This document shows, in pieces, positions 38,189-48,435 of a stretch of DNA of 64,000 bases (the stretch's first letter is position 1; each line of letters opens with the position of its first letter). This DNA is from Herbinix hemicellulosilytica (GTDB lineage Bacteria; Bacillota; Clostridia; Lachnospirales; Lachnospiraceae): NCBI RefSeq assembly GCF_002904165.1, contig NZ_CVTD020000015.1:186001-250000 (forward strand), written 5' to 3'. Under the pieces are notes generated by a model. It was not told where the DNA came from. It searched no databases and worked only from the letters and a program-made list of their open reading frames with translations. The translations under genes and the position numbers were made by a program.

Positions 38189-39070
38189 TCATTGTATTTT
38201 TGATTTTATGTGGGTAATTATTGCGTCTGCCGCATTGACACCGGTACAGTCATATATATTCTTAAAATGGGCATTGGAGTTAACTTCGCATACTAAAGGT
38301 TCATCATTTTTACCAAACAATATGTCAACTCCGGCAAAATCCAAACCAAGCACTTCACAGCTCTTTAATGCCAAATCAACCTGCTCTTTTGTCGGCTGAT
38401 AAGCTTTCATCTTTCCGCCTATAGTAAGGTTTGCCCGAAAATCCCCGCTATCGGAGTACCGATACATGGCTGCTATTACTTGCTTTCCCACTACCTGCAG
38501 CCTTATATCCCTGCCGTGGCTTGATTTAATATATTCCTGAAAAAGCATGGGCTTTGCTCCGATTTGCTTTACTGTGGCGGCAAGCTCATCCATATCCTTT
38601 ACAAGATAAACCTGCTGGCCGAAAGAACCGAAACATTCTTTAACAACCATGGGGTATCCCAGTCTTTCTGCAACATCTTCAAGAAAATATAAATCGGTAT
38701 AGCCTATATTGGTAAAAGTCATAGGGGCTACAATAGTCTTTGGCATAGGTATGTCAGCACCGGAAAGAAGCAAATGGGTCATGGACTTATCGTCGCAGGC
38801 ATAAATCGCCTTTGACGAATTAAATACTCTATATCCCATAAGCTCCAGATATTCGGCAAGTCTTACGTCCTTGTCCAGAAACAGGACAAAATCGGCTTCA
38901 GGCTGAAAACTTTTCCTTAAATTTTTAACAGGAAGCTCAATCAGCAACTGAGCATTGGTCTTTTTTATTAGTTTTATTCCCTGTCTTATTGCAGCATCTA
39001 TAAGCCACTGATGGATTTCATTAAATTTATTTGAATTTAGAAACTCATTTACTACAAGTAAGCCTGTCAT
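38189..39070 (-). CDS. RimK-family ATP-grasp ligase (first of a pair)
   Basis: 293 aa. RimK-like layout: N-terminal domain ending LMGYRVFNSSKAIYACDDK, then the ATP-grasp with MVVKECFGSFGQQVYLVKD (about 143-161), FQEYIKSSHGRDIRLQVVG (about 179) and the metal site GVDILFGKNDEPLVCEVNSN (about 245-264, with Glu and Asn). The closing VNSNAHF segment is like lysine-biosynthesis LysX/RimK ligases. RBS GAAGGT precedes the ATG. It is separated from the DMT gene by about 400 bp and a terminator, so the three genes are not one simple operon. Confidence 0.85.
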   Translation of the reverse strand: MTGLLVVNEFLNSNKFNEIHQWLIDAAIRQGIKLIKKTNAQLLIELPVKNLRKSFQPEADFVLFLDKDVRLAEYLELMGYRVFNSSKAIYACDDKSMTHLLLSGADIPMPKTIVAPMTFTNIGYTDLYFLEDVAERLGYPMVVKECFGSFGQQVYLVKDMDELAATVKQIGAKPMLFQEYIKSSHGRDIRLQVVGKQVIAAMYRYSDSGDFRANLTIGGKMKAYQPTKEQVDLALKSCEVLGLDFAGVDILFGKNDEPLVCEVNSNAHFKNIYDCTGVNAADAIITHIKSKIQ

Positions 39071-39155
39071 TTATACATACCTTCTTAAATTTAATGTAAG
39101 TGTAGTGTAATAAATTCAAAATTCAATTAATAATACTTATTTATTATTTTATTAC

Positions 39156-39400
39156 CTAAGTATTACTATACTTATAATATTGTTCAATAAGATAACGTCT
39201 TTTCGGACCTAAAAAATCGCATCTTGAGTAAATGGCACTATAATCAACCCAACTTCCGTCTATATTTCCATTGCATAAGATTTTATTTCCGGCATCCTTT
39301 CTATATAAGAAGCCAGTTATCCGCAATACTTGCAACAAAAAACATACTCATGCATAAACTCTTTACGTTCCAATACTACGTTATCCCTGTAGCCATTTTA
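39156..39400 (-). pseudogene. decayed small ORF with Cys motifs
   Basis: Not recognised. On the minus strand one frame reads NGYRDNVVLERKEFMHEYVF then CCKYCG and a stop. A second frame then gives ILCNGNIDGSWVDYSAIYSR, CDFLGPKRRYLIEQYY and a stop at 39156. Together they look like one small zinc-ribbon-type protein broken by a stop and a frame change, without a credible start. The remaining 39071-39490 is otherwise empty. Confidence 0.3.
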
Positions 39401-39490
39401 AAACATTTTTAGCCGTTATTCAATATTTATGGTATTTGTTATACATCATTTTAGTATTTGTGCAGTCAAAACCAACAATCGTATATTGAT

Positions 39491-39541
39491 AAAAATAATG
39501 CTACCAACTATCGTTTATTGATAATTGGTAGCATTATTTTT
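39491..39541. terminator. strong bidirectional terminator after ftsK
   Basis: AATAATGCTACCAACTATC pairs with GATAATTGGTAGCATTATT, a stem of about 19 bp flanked by A-run and T-run, so it works from either side. It follows ftsK by about 110 bp. Confidence 0.85.
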
Positions 39542-39649
39542 ATCAATTAATTTCAGTCGATTATATCTTACTAGGAATAGGCTTTATTAATTTTATAATT
39601 GAGATTTGATACTTTTAGTTATAATACTCATCATATCTTTGAAAATAGC

Positions 39650-42256
39650 TCAGATCAGCCCGTTATCCGCAAGGAACTGTTCATACTCTTCCATAGTCAT
39701 CAGGATCTTTCTGGGTTTTGTTCCTTCTTCAGGTCCGACTACACCCACACTTGCCAATTGGTCCATAATTCTTGCGGCTCTGTTAAAGCCAATCCTGAAT
39801 TCTCTTTGGAGCATTCCAATGGAGGCCTTATCCTTTTCTATAATGAACCTGCCCGCATCCACAAAGAACTCGTCTCTGTCATTGGCCATGGCTGCACCGG
39901 AATCGCCTGCCTGAACGGTAGCAATTTTTTCGTCGACTTCCTCGCTGTAATTTGCCCCGCTGTTATTTTTAATTATATAATCTACAACGGCACTTACCTC
40001 TTTTTCGGAAACATATGAGCCCTGGATTCTTACAGGTTTTGGATAGCCGGAGGGGAAGAAAAGCATATCCCCTTTACCAAGAAGCTTTTCTGCTCCCGAG
40101 CCGTCTATAATAGTCCTTGAGTCTACCGCAGACGAAACCGCAAATGCTATTCTGGAAGGGATATTTGCCTTAATAAGGCCGGTTATAACGTTAACCGACG
40201 GCCTTTGGGTGGCAATAATCAAGTGGATTCCCGCCGCTCTTGCCATCTGAGCCAAACGGCAGATCGAATCTTCCACTTCACTTGGCGCCACCATCATCAA
40301 ATCTGCAAGCTCGTCAATAATTATTATTATCTGCGGCAGCTTCTTATAATTTTCTTCATCAGCAAGTTCCTTAATTTTTTCATTATATCCTTTTAAGTCA
40401 CGGACACCCATTTCGGCAAATTTTTTATAACGGTCCGTCATTTCGATTACGGCCCAGTTAAGTGCCGCAGCCGCCTTCTTCGGGTCGGTTACAACCGGTA
40501 TCAATAGATGAGGAATACCGTTGTATACGTTTAACTCAACCACCTTGGGGTCCACCATGATCATTCTTACATCGGAAGGCTTAGATTTATATAAAATACT
40601 CATAATTAAGGTATTTATACATACCGACTTACCGGAACCGGTTGCACCCGCTATAAGAAGATGGGGCATCTTTGCTATATCTGTTACTACAATCTGCCCG
40701 CCTATATCTCTTCCTACGGCAAAGGCAAGGTCCGACGGATGGCTTGTAAATTCTTTGCTTTCTATCAGTTCCCTGAATGTAACCACAGAATTTTCTTTAT
40801 TGGGAACTTCTATACCTACCGCCGACTTACCGGGTATGGGAGCTTCAATTCTTACTTCCGCAGCTGCCAGGTTAAGTTTGATATCGTCAGCCAGACTGGT
40901 AATACTTTTTACCTTGACTCCCTGTTCAGGCTGAAGTTCATACCTGGTAACGGTAGGGCCGCAGCTTACATTGGTAACAGTTACATGGACCCCGAAACTT
41001 TCCAGGGTACTTTGAAGTTTTGCCGCTGTTTCTTTCAGGGTCTTTTCCGTTATAAGTCCTTTTCCTGCCCTGGGTTTCGGAGGTGTCAACAAATCTACCG
41101 GCGGAAATACATACTCCTTTTCATCGGCTTCCTGACTTATATCCAACTTTTCTACTTGTGTAGAAGATGTTTTTTCATCAGCTTTTGAGCTTGTCAAACT
41201 TTGAGTCGGCTGTTCTACTTTTGTAGAATATTCATCATTATTATAATTATCAGCAGAAAAAATTTCCTTATCATTATAGGTGTCATTATAAACTTCATCT
41301 ATAAAGCTTTCTTCTGCTGTATTATTAGCCTTTTCAAATTTATTCTTTAACTCATCTTCGTATGTAATAACTTGTCCGGCTTCACTGGCTGAATTAAATT
41401 CATCAGCCATACTCATACCGGTCTTATTTTCTTCCTCAATAAACAGATGATCCAGATTTACTATCGGAAGCTCGTCAATTTCTTGCTTAGACAATTTTTT
41501 ACTCTTTCTTGCCGATAAGCTGACTACCTTGGCAGGCTCGTCCTGATTAGCGGCATTACTTTCGGTTTGCAGTTCGAAAGTCTTAAATTTGCGGCGCGGT
41601 ACTTCTGTTTCCACATCGCTTTCTTCGATTTCTTCAGCTTTTCGTTGCATTCTGACTTGCTTTCTTTCTTTAAGTGTGCCCCTGCTTTTCTTTGCAATAT
41701 ATAAAAACAGGGCTTTACCTGTTATTACGATTAATGAAATCGTCATAACGGCAATTAAGATAATATAAGTGGCTGTAACATCAAAGGCCCCGCAAAGCAT
41801 CATAACTAAAATGCCTCCGATAATACCGCCTCCGGACCTCTCCTTGCTGGAATTTATAAAATATTCAAATATCTTGGTGCTTTCATTATAGGGTTCGCAA
41901 ATAAGCTGTATCAAAGCAGCCAGTGCTATTAAAAACACCGCCGCACTAAGCAGCTTTCTTCCTGCCGCACGGTTTCCAAGATTGGATATACGAAATGCGG
42001 TTCCAAAAAACAATATAAAAGGCAATATGTAAGCCTCCAAACCGATTATGCCAAATAAAAATCCGCTTACATACTTTCCTACTATACCGCTTAAATTAAA
42101 ATAGCTTAAAAATATAAGAATAGATATAACCAGGGTAACAATAAGAATAATTTCTTCCTGTACCTGCTCATTATGTTTTACGGTTTCTTTAGCTTTTTTA
42201 TGGTTACTTGCATTCTTCCTTGCTGTATGGTTTCGGGTCACTTTCTTGGAAGCCAT
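39650..42256 (-). CDS. ftsK: DNA translocase FtsK/SpoIIIE
   Basis: 868 aa. Pumps chromosomal DNA through the division or sporulation septum. Four N-terminal transmembrane helices (about 30-190), an acidic low-complexity linker (about 200-400), then the motor: Walker [19 protein letters not shown] (about 545-562), Walker [14 protein letters not shown] (about 658), and the C-terminal gamma winged helix ([20 protein letters not shown]) that reads polar DNA sequences. Its neighbours ylzJ and tepA are the standard Firmicutes companions, though a phospholipase D-like gene is inserted between. Confidence 0.96.
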   Translation of the reverse strand: MASKKVTRNHTARKNASNHKKAKETVKHNEQVQEEIILIVTLVISILIFLSYFNLSGIVGKYVSGFLFGIIGLEAYILPFILFFGTAFRISNLGNRAAGRKLLSAAVFLIALAALIQLICEPYNESTKIFEYFINSSKERSGGGIIGGILVMMLCGAFDVTATYIILIAVMTISLIVITGKALFLYIAKKSRGTLKERKQVRMQRKAEEIEESDVETEVPRRKFKTFELQTESNAANQDEPAKVVSLSARKSKKLSKQEIDELPIVNLDHLFIEEENKTGMSMADEFNSASEAGQVITYEDELKNKFEKANNTAEESFIDEVYNDTYNDKEIFSADNYNNDEYSTKVEQPTQSLTSSKADEKTSSTQVEKLDISQEADEKEYVFPPVDLLTPPKPRAGKGLITEKTLKETAAKLQSTLESFGVHVTVTNVSCGPTVTRYELQPEQGVKVKSITSLADDIKLNLAAAEVRIEAPIPGKSAVGIEVPNKENSVVTFRELIESKEFTSHPSDLAFAVGRDIGGQIVVTDIAKMPHLLIAGATGSGKSVCINTLIMSILYKSKPSDVRMIMVDPKVVELNVYNGIPHLLIPVVTDPKKAAAALNWAVIEMTDRYKKFAEMGVRDLKGYNEKIKELADEENYKKLPQIIIIIDELADLMMVAPSEVEDSICRLAQMARAAGIHLIIATQRPSVNVITGLIKANIPSRIAFAVSSAVDSRTIIDGSGAEKLLGKGDMLFFPSGYPKPVRIQGSYVSEKEVSAVVDYIIKNNSGANYSEEVDEKIATVQAGDSGAAMANDRDEFFVDAGRFIIEKDKASIGMLQREFRIGFNRAARIMDQLASVGVVGPEEGTKPRKILMTMEEYEQFLADNGLI

Positions 42257-42343
42257 GCGTTATCCCCCTTATAAGTTATTGATTTTCCACATTTTATTAT
42301 ACCTTTTGGGTTAATGTTATGCAAGCCAAATAAATACGGCCCG

Positions 42344-43759
42344 TTACATAAGGTAACGGAACCTGTTAAAGAGTTTAATAATTTTTACAAGAATTTCTTT
42401 TTTATCGGTAAACTCCTGCCTTTTTAGACCTTCGGGCATTTCCACCCTCTCTAAGTCAATTACGCGGACTGATGCCTCTTCATAATAATTCATGTAATTT
42501 TTAAGCTGCTTGTTTAAATCTGTACTGTCTGCAACCAGCATAATCTCCGTACTTAAATAAACGCTTCTTAAATCCATATTAAATGAGCCTATTATAGATA
42601 TATTATGGTCAATGGTAATACTTTTTCCGTGATAAGATATGCCACCCTCATACTCATATATATTAATTCCGGTATCCAGTATTTTCCCCTTATGGAGCAT
42701 ATAATCCGAAGCTCCGAAAGGGTTATCATTGTTGGCCGGTGAGTTGGTCATAAGAGTAACATTGGCCTTGCCTTTGCAGACCTCCTTCAAAGCTTCATAC
42801 ATCATTTCATTGCAAATGATATAAGGAGTATGAATTTTAACTTCTTCTTTTGCCTTTTTCATAAGGCTTATAAGAGAGTAAAACAATGTCGGCTCTTTTG
42901 CTTTAATATGTACCGGATTGGTAAGGAATGAAATCTTGTTAACCTTATACGTAACAGCCGTATAATCAAATTCCTCAGTCAAAAACGGGTATTTTTGCAT
43001 AGTTTCCAGATATATGTTTTTAAGTTCCTCTACGGCTTTAAATACTTTTTTCTTTTTGCCTTTAGAAGCTTTGTCATGAAAGTATCTGCACTCTTTCATA
43101 TTCCAGATTTTATCGAAATAATTATATAATTCATAAATTGAGCTGTCCCGCGTATCAGGTCTTGTATTATAAACCAAGACATCCCTGTCATAGTTTTTAT
43201 GGCCGTTTTCTCCCAGGAAATTATCATTTGTGTTTCTTCCGCCCAAAAGGTACAGTTCGTTATCGATTATAAGATATTTATCATGCAGTCTGCCCATGCT
43301 TTTCCAGGGTTTTAATATATTTATTGGATTGTAAATTTTTATTTCTACATTATCCAAAGTCGACAAAGCCATAAAATAAGGGTTGTTTTTCATATGTATC
43401 ATTTCACAGTAGCCGTCAATTAAAATTTTTACCTCTACTCCTTTGTTTGCCGCATTGTAAAGAGCCGCCAAAACCTTTTTACCGCTATTATCAGCCCTGA
43501 AATCAAATGTAGATAATATTATCCTTTCACTGGCCCTTTCTATCATCCTAAGTCGTTCAATCAGGGCCTGCATATTGTCTTCTATAACACATGCCCTGTC
43601 ACAGGAAACCTGATCCGAAAAGAAGTCATCCGGATCAAATGAACTTATATATTCTGCACTGATTTTAGGCTGCCTTTTATATACAATTACCACACTAAAT
43701 ATAACATATGTAATAAATGCAACCACAAAGAGTAAAACTGCAATTATTATCTTTTTCAA
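42344..43759 (-). CDS. phospholipase D-like phosphatidyltransferase (cardiolipin synthase type)
   Basis: 471 aa. One N-terminal transmembrane anchor (IIIAVLLFVVAFITYVIFSVV). Two HKD motifs: HDKYLIIDNELYLLGGRNTN (about 166-185) and HGKSITIDHNISIIGSFNMD (about 385-404). Members exchange phosphatidyl groups, and many make cardiolipin; this one resembles the short-anchor subgroup. The start is a TTG at 43759, with AAGGGTGAAG upstream. Confidence 0.85.
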   Translation of the reverse strand: MKKIIIAVLLFVVAFITYVIFSVVIVYKRQPKISAEYISSFDPDDFFSDQVSCDRACVIEDNMQALIERLRMIERASERIILSTFDFRADNSGKKVLAALYNAANKGVEVKILIDGYCEMIHMKNNPYFMALSTLDNVEIKIYNPINILKPWKSMGRLHDKYLIIDNELYLLGGRNTNDNFLGENGHKNYDRDVLVYNTRPDTRDSSIYELYNYFDKIWNMKECRYFHDKASKGKKKKVFKAVEELKNIYLETMQKYPFLTEEFDYTAVTYKVNKISFLTNPVHIKAKEPTLFYSLISLMKKAKEEVKIHTPYIICNEMMYEALKEVCKGKANVTLMTNSPANNDNPFGASDYMLHKGKILDTGINIYEYEGGISYHGKSITIDHNISIIGSFNMDLRSVYLSTEIMLVADSTDLNKQLKNYMNYYEEASVRVIDLERVEMPEGLKRQEFTDKKEILVKIIKLFNRFRYLM

Positions 43760-43891
43760 AGCACTTCACCCTTGTTATATCCTATGTGTTAATTATGTCA
43801 TTTAATTTTATGTGACGGCCTGTTTCCTTTATGTTTAGTCATGGCAAATCTATGAAACTTTGGTCTTAACTAGAGTATAATTAAATTTTAT

Positions 43892-43937
43892 AAAAAAAAC
43901 AATGATTTCCCGCATCCGGACCGCGGGAAACCATCAT
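43892..43937 (-). terminator. terminator of tepA-ylzJ
   Basis: TTTCCCGC...GCGGGAAA stem with flanking ATGAT complement and an eight-T run on the minus strand. Confidence 0.85.
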
Positions 43938-44032
43938 CTTTAACATTCATTTTATTTTATTTAGTTTTATTTAATTTTTAATGATATCATTTATAAAATG
44001 GCATCAGTATAAAAGCTTTTAATAATAATGCA

Positions 44033-44281
44033 TCAGTAAACCGAATTATAATCAAACTTAAACTTAATTACCTGTCCCGGATAATAATCCATATTCAGAT
44101 AATCCTTCATATCTGTTGAGATTATTCTGTGAACAACATAATTTTCACCTTCACGGCGGGCCACCACCCTGCCGTGTTTTAACATTATTTCTTTATACTC
44201 GGGCTCTGCTTCCTTTGGGGTTTGATTAACAGCCCTATGATTGACATAAATTCTCTCAAGCGGTACTACAGTATATAACAT
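44033..44281 (-). CDS. ylzJ: YlzJ-like protein
   Basis: 82 aa from the ATG at 44281 (MLYTVVPLERIYVN), after GGAAGGAAGG; a longer frame from 44353 overlaps tepA without a ribosome site. The core VVPLERIYVN plus GENYVVHRIISTDMKDYLN matches the small YlzJ family found between tepA and spoIIIE in Bacillus. Function unknown. Confidence 0.85.
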   Translation of the reverse strand: MLYTVVPLERIYVNHRAVNQTPKEAEPEYKEIMLKHGRVVARREGENYVVHRIISTDMKDYLNMDYYPGQVIKFKFDYNSVY

Positions 44282-44318
44282 ACTATACCTTCCTTCCGAA
44301 TTAGTTATACACTGGCTC

Positions 44319-45176
44319 TTATTTTCCGTTCTTTTGCTTTTTTCTGGCTTCAATCATCTCGTTCATTTTAGCCAGAGCTTCTTTTATACCTCCAACCTCA
44401 TCGATTATTTTTAATTTCACAGTTTCGGCTCCTACCAGGATAGAACCTACGTCCTTAGCCAACTGGTTGGTGGCAAGCATAAGATTTTTAAACTCCTGGT
44501 AGCTGATACCGGAATGGTCTACCACAAACCTTATGATACGGTCCTGTATCTTTTCAAAATACTCAAAAGTCTGAGTTACGCCTATTACGGTACCGTTCAT
44601 GCGTACAGGATGAATAATCATTGATGCGGTCGGTACGATAAAGCTATAGTCTGCCGAAACAGCCAGTGGCACACCTATCGAGTGACTTCCTCCCAAAACT
44701 AAAGATACTGTCGGCTTACTTAGGGATGCTATCATTTCGGCTATGGCAAGTCCGGCCTCTACATCTCCACCTACGGTGTTAATTAAAATTAACAGGCCGT
44801 CAATCTCATTACTGTCCTCGATTGCGGCAAGCTGAGGAAGAACATGCTCATATTTAGTGGTTTTATTATGTTGAGGCAGGCACTCATGCCCTTCGATTTC
44901 CCCTATAATCGACAGCAAATGTATTTTATGTTCTTTGTTATTATTATCCAGTACCGTCTGGCCGTATTCGGATATTTTATTATCCTTTAATTCTTCATTT
45001 TCTTTTTTTAGCTTTTCCTCTTCCTGTTCTTCCATGGTAGATTTTTTTTGATTGCCTTCATCATCGGCATCATTGTCTGTGCCTTCATTTGCAGTCTTTG
45101 TTTCATTTTCCGCAGAATTTATCATATCAAAATTAAATTTTTCCTTGCTTTCTTTGTTGCTTCTTGTGCCTTGCAT
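44319..45176 (-). CDS. tepA: TepA/ClpP-like serine protease
   Basis: 285 aa. A highly charged N-terminal region (about 1-85, Glu/Lys/Asn-rich) precedes a ClpP-fold domain: LLILINTVGGDVEAGLAIAE (oxyanion loop), the nucleophile segment LGGSHSIGVPLAVSADYS (Ser near 188) and the His segment MIIHPVRMNG (about 210). It is the family called translocation-enhancing protein in Bacillus. The charged extension is longer than I recall in Bacillus TepA. RBS AAAAGGAG precedes the ATG. Confidence 0.9.
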   Translation of the reverse strand: MQGTRSNKESKEKFNFDMINSAENETKTANEGTDNDADDEGNQKKSTMEEQEEEKLKKENEELKDNKISEYGQTVLDNNNKEHKIHLLSIIGEIEGHECLPQHNKTTKYEHVLPQLAAIEDSNEIDGLLILINTVGGDVEAGLAIAEMIASLSKPTVSLVLGGSHSIGVPLAVSADYSFIVPTASMIIHPVRMNGTVIGVTQTFEYFEKIQDRIIRFVVDHSGISYQEFKNLMLATNQLAKDVGSILVGAETVKLKIIDEVGGIKEALAKMNEMIEARKKQKNGK

Positions 45177-45270
45177 ATGCTTCTCCTTTTATTTTTTTGC
45201 ATAATTTCCATACTATTATGTGATAAATGCAAAAATTTATGCAAAGCACTCCAAGCAGCAAATATAATGT

Positions 45271-46416
45271 TTATTTGTCTGTATTGTTATTCCAATAAGT
45301 TTTCATATTTTTCTTTTCTATATCAATAACAAAATTTCTTTTTATAAGGAGAAAATACTCCAATTCTTTTAAAATCTGATATAAAACAGCCCTATATTCA
45401 AACTCCTCTCTTGTTGTCGGCAGTTTATCCTGTTTATAGTGATTATACAGATTTTTTAAATCCTCAAGTAAACCTTTAGCATTATTCATCTCATGAAAAC
45501 TGTCCGCAATCCTATTTAAAAAATCTGCCAAAGGAATAGACTGTTTTAATAAAACCGGAATATTGGAAATATCACGGCTTATGTCTTTTAATACCTCGAT
45601 TTGATGCTTTCTCATTTCCAGATAAGTTATCAAATATCTTGTATCGGATAATAGCCTGTTGCCGGCATCTTCATAAGCCTTATGAAGAAGTTCCTCAAGC
45701 AAAGTTTCTAAGTCTCTGAAATTAATGATAATATTTTCATTATTCAGACTGCCTTGATCCGATATCCCGGATTCAGTTTCAATACCTGTAAATACCGGCT
45801 TTTCTTTATTTGGTAAATCATCCGAAAAATCCTGAATAAGACAGGCTTTTTTGTTCTTAAGAGCAAAGGCCATGGCTCGTAACACTTTTTTGAATTCAAT
45901 TTCCAATAAATATTGCTTTATAAAAATTTCTTTCCTGTAACTTGGCATGAACATATTGACTGCTACTCCTATGCCCATCCCTATACCAAGAATCATCACT
46001 TCATTAAAAAAAAGCTGTGGATCCATCCTTTTTTCTATAAGAAAATGGGTCATCAAAACCGAATTCATGGATATACCCTCTTTTAAATTAAACAGATTGC
46101 TTAACCCTGCAAAAATCAGAACAAATATTCCGAAAACCCAGGGATTATACCCAAACCCGTTAAACAGCAAATAAGAAACTGTAACCGCCAAAAGGAATGA
46201 TATAATCCTCTTTGCAGCAATACTTAGGGTTTCTTTTTTTGTATTTTGAATGGTAAGCAGGGTTATTATACCGGCAGAGGGACTGTATGATAAACCAAAA
46301 AGTTCTGCAAGAATTATGGCAATTGCCGAACCGATACCGGCTTTGAATATATACCACGGATTTACCTTATTTAGTTGTACTTTTTTAATATTATCCTTCC
46401 TAAAAATATAATCCAC
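45271..46416 (-). CDS. aromatic acid exporter-like (ArAE_1/FUSC) membrane protein
   Basis: 381 aa. The N-terminal half has about six transmembrane helices starting YIFKAGIGSAIAIILAELFG, with SPSAGIITLLTIQNTKKETL in between, a hallmark of the FUSC/ArAE family. The C-terminal half is a soluble helical domain. The start is uncertain: the GTG at 46416 lacks a well-spaced ribosome site. Likely an efflux protein for small organic acids; the substrate is unknown. Confidence 0.8.
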   Translation of the reverse strand: MDYIFRKDNIKKVQLNKVNPWYIFKAGIGSAIAIILAELFGLSYSPSAGIITLLTIQNTKKETLSIAAKRIISFLLAVTVSYLLFNGFGYNPWVFGIFVLIFAGLSNLFNLKEGISMNSVLMTHFLIEKRMDPQLFFNEVMILGIGMGIGVAVNMFMPSYRKEIFIKQYLLEIEFKKVLRAMAFALKNKKACLIQDFSDDLPNKEKPVFTGIETESGISDQGSLNNENIIINFRDLETLLEELLHKAYEDAGNRLLSDTRYLITYLEMRKHQIEVLKDISRDISNIPVLLKQSIPLADFLNRIADSFHEMNNAKGLLEDLKNLYNHYKQDKLPTTREEFEYRAVLYQILKELEYFLLIKRNFVIDIEKKNMKTYWNNNTDK

Positions 46417-46553
46417 CCCCTATAAGGGCAATATTTAAGGTCATAAAGTAAATATGCAGTCAGCCGAAAAACCGGCTTATTACTCCGACTTAATGAAATC
46501 ATATATTGACTTTAGATCCGTTGTCAATAATCATTAAGTGCTGTTTTCATATC

Positions 46554-46592
46554 AAAAAAACTGTCCCAAATCATTCCGAAGGGACAGTTTTT
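46554..46592. terminator. bidirectional terminator
   Basis: AAAACTGTCCC / GGGACAGTTTT with A- and T-runs on both sides, after the YczE-like gene (minus). Confidence 0.85.
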
Positions 46593-46637
46593 AAATATAG
46601 ATAGAAATTTTTGTTTAACACTTATTTTTATTATGAC

Positions 46638-47258
46638 TTAGCTGTAACTTTTATTATCCTTGTTTAGTCTATTCATGGCGTCCATTATCCTGGTAAACTT
46701 TCCGACCAGATATCCTGTTGTAAGAAATGATATCAAAGTCCCGATTCCGAATACTCCACCCAATATAACCCCGAGAATTGAATATAAAATGTCACAGCCT
46801 GTTCTTAAAACAGCATAAGATATGCCCGTCAGAGAATTTACCTTGTAAAGTACTGCATCCAGGGCGTTCATACCCAGCTTAAAATAAATAAGCATAGCCA
46901 AGGCTGCTGCAAGTAATATTTCACCTATTACATAAACAGCCAATCTTCCCAAAAAATTTAATTCACCAATCTTAAGCGGTGCGAAAATCCAGTTATAAAA
47001 ATCTATAAAATAACCGGATAATAAAGCATATATAACGGTTCCTAAACCTAAATTCCCCTTAGCCACGATAGCTGCAATTAAAATTACGATTAAATTATAT
47101 ATCAGTGAAGCTTGTCCGATTGATATATTCAAAGAACGTGATATACCGTCACATAATACTCCTATAGGATCGCTTCCCAAACCGCTTTGCAAAAAAAGAG
47201 AAATTCCGCATCCGACACCATTTATGGCTATAAATACGCCCATCAGCTTTTTTATCAT
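46638..47258 (-). CDS. YczE/YitT-type membrane protein
   Basis: 206 aa, five or six transmembrane helices. The signature GVGCGISLFLQSGLGSDPIG (residues 9-28) is typical of YczE-like proteins; in Bacillus one member affects surfactin/bacillaene production, but function is generally unknown. Start at MIKKLMGVFIAING (47258), after GGAGG with about 10 nt spacing; an earlier ATG lacks a site. Confidence 0.8.
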   Translation of the reverse strand: MIKKLMGVFIAINGVGCGISLFLQSGLGSDPIGVLCDGISRSLNISIGQASLIYNLIVILIAAIVAKGNLGLGTVIYALLSGYFIDFYNWIFAPLKIGELNFLGRLAVYVIGEILLAAALAMLIYFKLGMNALDAVLYKVNSLTGISYAVLRTGCDILYSILGVILGGVFGIGTLISFLTTGYLVGKFTRIMDAMNRLNKDNKSYS

Positions 47259-47385
47259 GCAGTTTAAACCTCCAGTCCTGCCCAATTAAAGCTTTACAAG
47301 CATAGCATATAAACTCACCGATTCCAATTTAAGAATAATGGAAATTTGTATAAAATTCGGCAGAAACTTGGCCTACATTAAATAA

Positions 47386-47423
47386 GGGTATACCGATATA
47401 ACTTAGATTATACCGGCATACCC
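47386..47423 (-). terminator. terminator after the ART-like two-gene operon
   Basis: GGGTATACCGATATAA / TTATACCGGCATACCC, imperfect 16-bp stem, then TTATTT on the minus strand. Confidence 0.7.
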
Positions 47424-47454
47424 AGTATTAGCTTCAATAAATCATGATTTTGCC

Positions 47455-47739
47455 TTATGCCTTTTGAAGGCCTTTTTGAATCTTATAAGGTGATTTTAAT
47501 CCTTTTTTTACTTCTGTTCTTTGAATAACCAACTCACTTGCAGCCATTTCATCATCATTGTCAATGCTGCATTTTGTGATAGTAAGGTCATCGTTCAGGC
47601 GGATAATATTTCCTTCCTCGTCCATAAGTTTTACATATTCGGTTTTTGTTCCTTTGCTGTGTTTCTTATAAATCAGACCGTTTTTCTTGCAAGCTTCTTT
47701 AAATGCTTTTTCACTGGTTATTTTGCCTTTTCTTAACAT
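47455..47739 (-). CDS. small basic protein coupled to the ART-like gene
   Basis: 94 aa, not recognised. Begins MLRKGKITSEKAFKEACKKN, then a TKTEYVKLMDEEGNIIRLND segment, with a basic end. The start (ATG, 47739) uses GGAG located inside the last codons of the upstream gene and lies 5 bp after its stop, so translation is probably coupled. By arrangement it could be an antitoxin or accessory partner of the ART-like protein; sequence alone does not show this. Confidence 0.6.
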   Translation of the reverse strand: MLRKGKITSEKAFKEACKKNGLIYKKHSKGTKTEYVKLMDEEGNIIRLNDDLTITKCSIDNDDEMAASELVIQRTEVKKGLKSPYKIQKGLQKA

Positions 47740-47744
47740 ATAAA

Positions 47745-48320
47745 TCAACTCCGATCTTCAGTAACCAATTCCATACTTGATATAACATTTGTATCAAATA
47801 CGCAAATTTGGTTTTCAATATATGATATGTTAAAGGTATGAAAAAATTTACCATATTCAGTCGGCATATATGGCTGATTAGGCAGGTAAAATGTACCGAT
47901 AATTAGTTTATATTTATATTTAATATTTAAGTAGTCACAATATGTACATCTTAGCTTCTTGGTATCAATCATATCTTCGGTGACCGATATTAAATCACCT
48001 TTAAACAGAAACGGTAAAAACTCATTTCGGTATATTTCTACAAATTTAGTATAATCTTTTAATCTTCTTAAATCAAGTATATATTCATTATTTACATTTA
48101 ATTTACATCTTATAATAGCAGGTGTCCTGACCCGGACACCAAATTTATTAGTAGGATTAGTAGTCCACCATCTTGCCAGCGAAAAATCCATATAAAAGTA
48201 TATTCCGTTTCCCAGCCAATGATGCTTATTAGGTCTGCATTTAAATCCGGATTTTAAAATACTTTCTGCATTGCTAAGATCGGTTCCGTGATAAGCCTCT
48301 ATTATTACGTTAGAATCCAT
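47745..48320 (-). CDS. PARP/ART-fold protein, candidate ADP-ribosyltransferase
   Basis: 191 aa. The N-terminus reads AYHGTDLSNAESILKSGF (residues 9-26) and then WLGNGIYFYMDFSLARWW (about 35-52). This is the arrangement of the diphtheria-toxin/PARP class of ADP-ribosyltransferases: His in HGT, Tyr in GxGIYF, helix with AxxW. A third catalytic Glu is not certain. Two Cys lie in CTYCDY. No secretion signal is seen, so it would act in the cell. It is cotranscribed with the small downstream ORF, which suggests a toxin-antitoxin or defence pair (inference). Alternative: a non-catalytic DUF3990-like protein. Confidence 0.6.
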   Translation of the reverse strand: MDSNVIIEAYHGTDLSNAESILKSGFKCRPNKHHWLGNGIYFYMDFSLARWWTTNPTNKFGVRVRTPAIIRCKLNVNNEYILDLRRLKDYTKFVEIYRNEFLPFLFKGDLISVTEDMIDTKKLRCTYCDYLNIKYKYKLIIGTFYLPNQPYMPTEYGKFFHTFNISYIENQICVFDTNVISSMELVTEDRS

Positions 48321-48435
48321 ACTCCGCCTCTTAAAATAAATACTTTGTTAACATTAAGCCAAATAGTACAACCATTAATTGGTATTATAATACATTTTTA
48401 TCTTTTTGTAAATATTTTACTACAAAATTAGCAAA

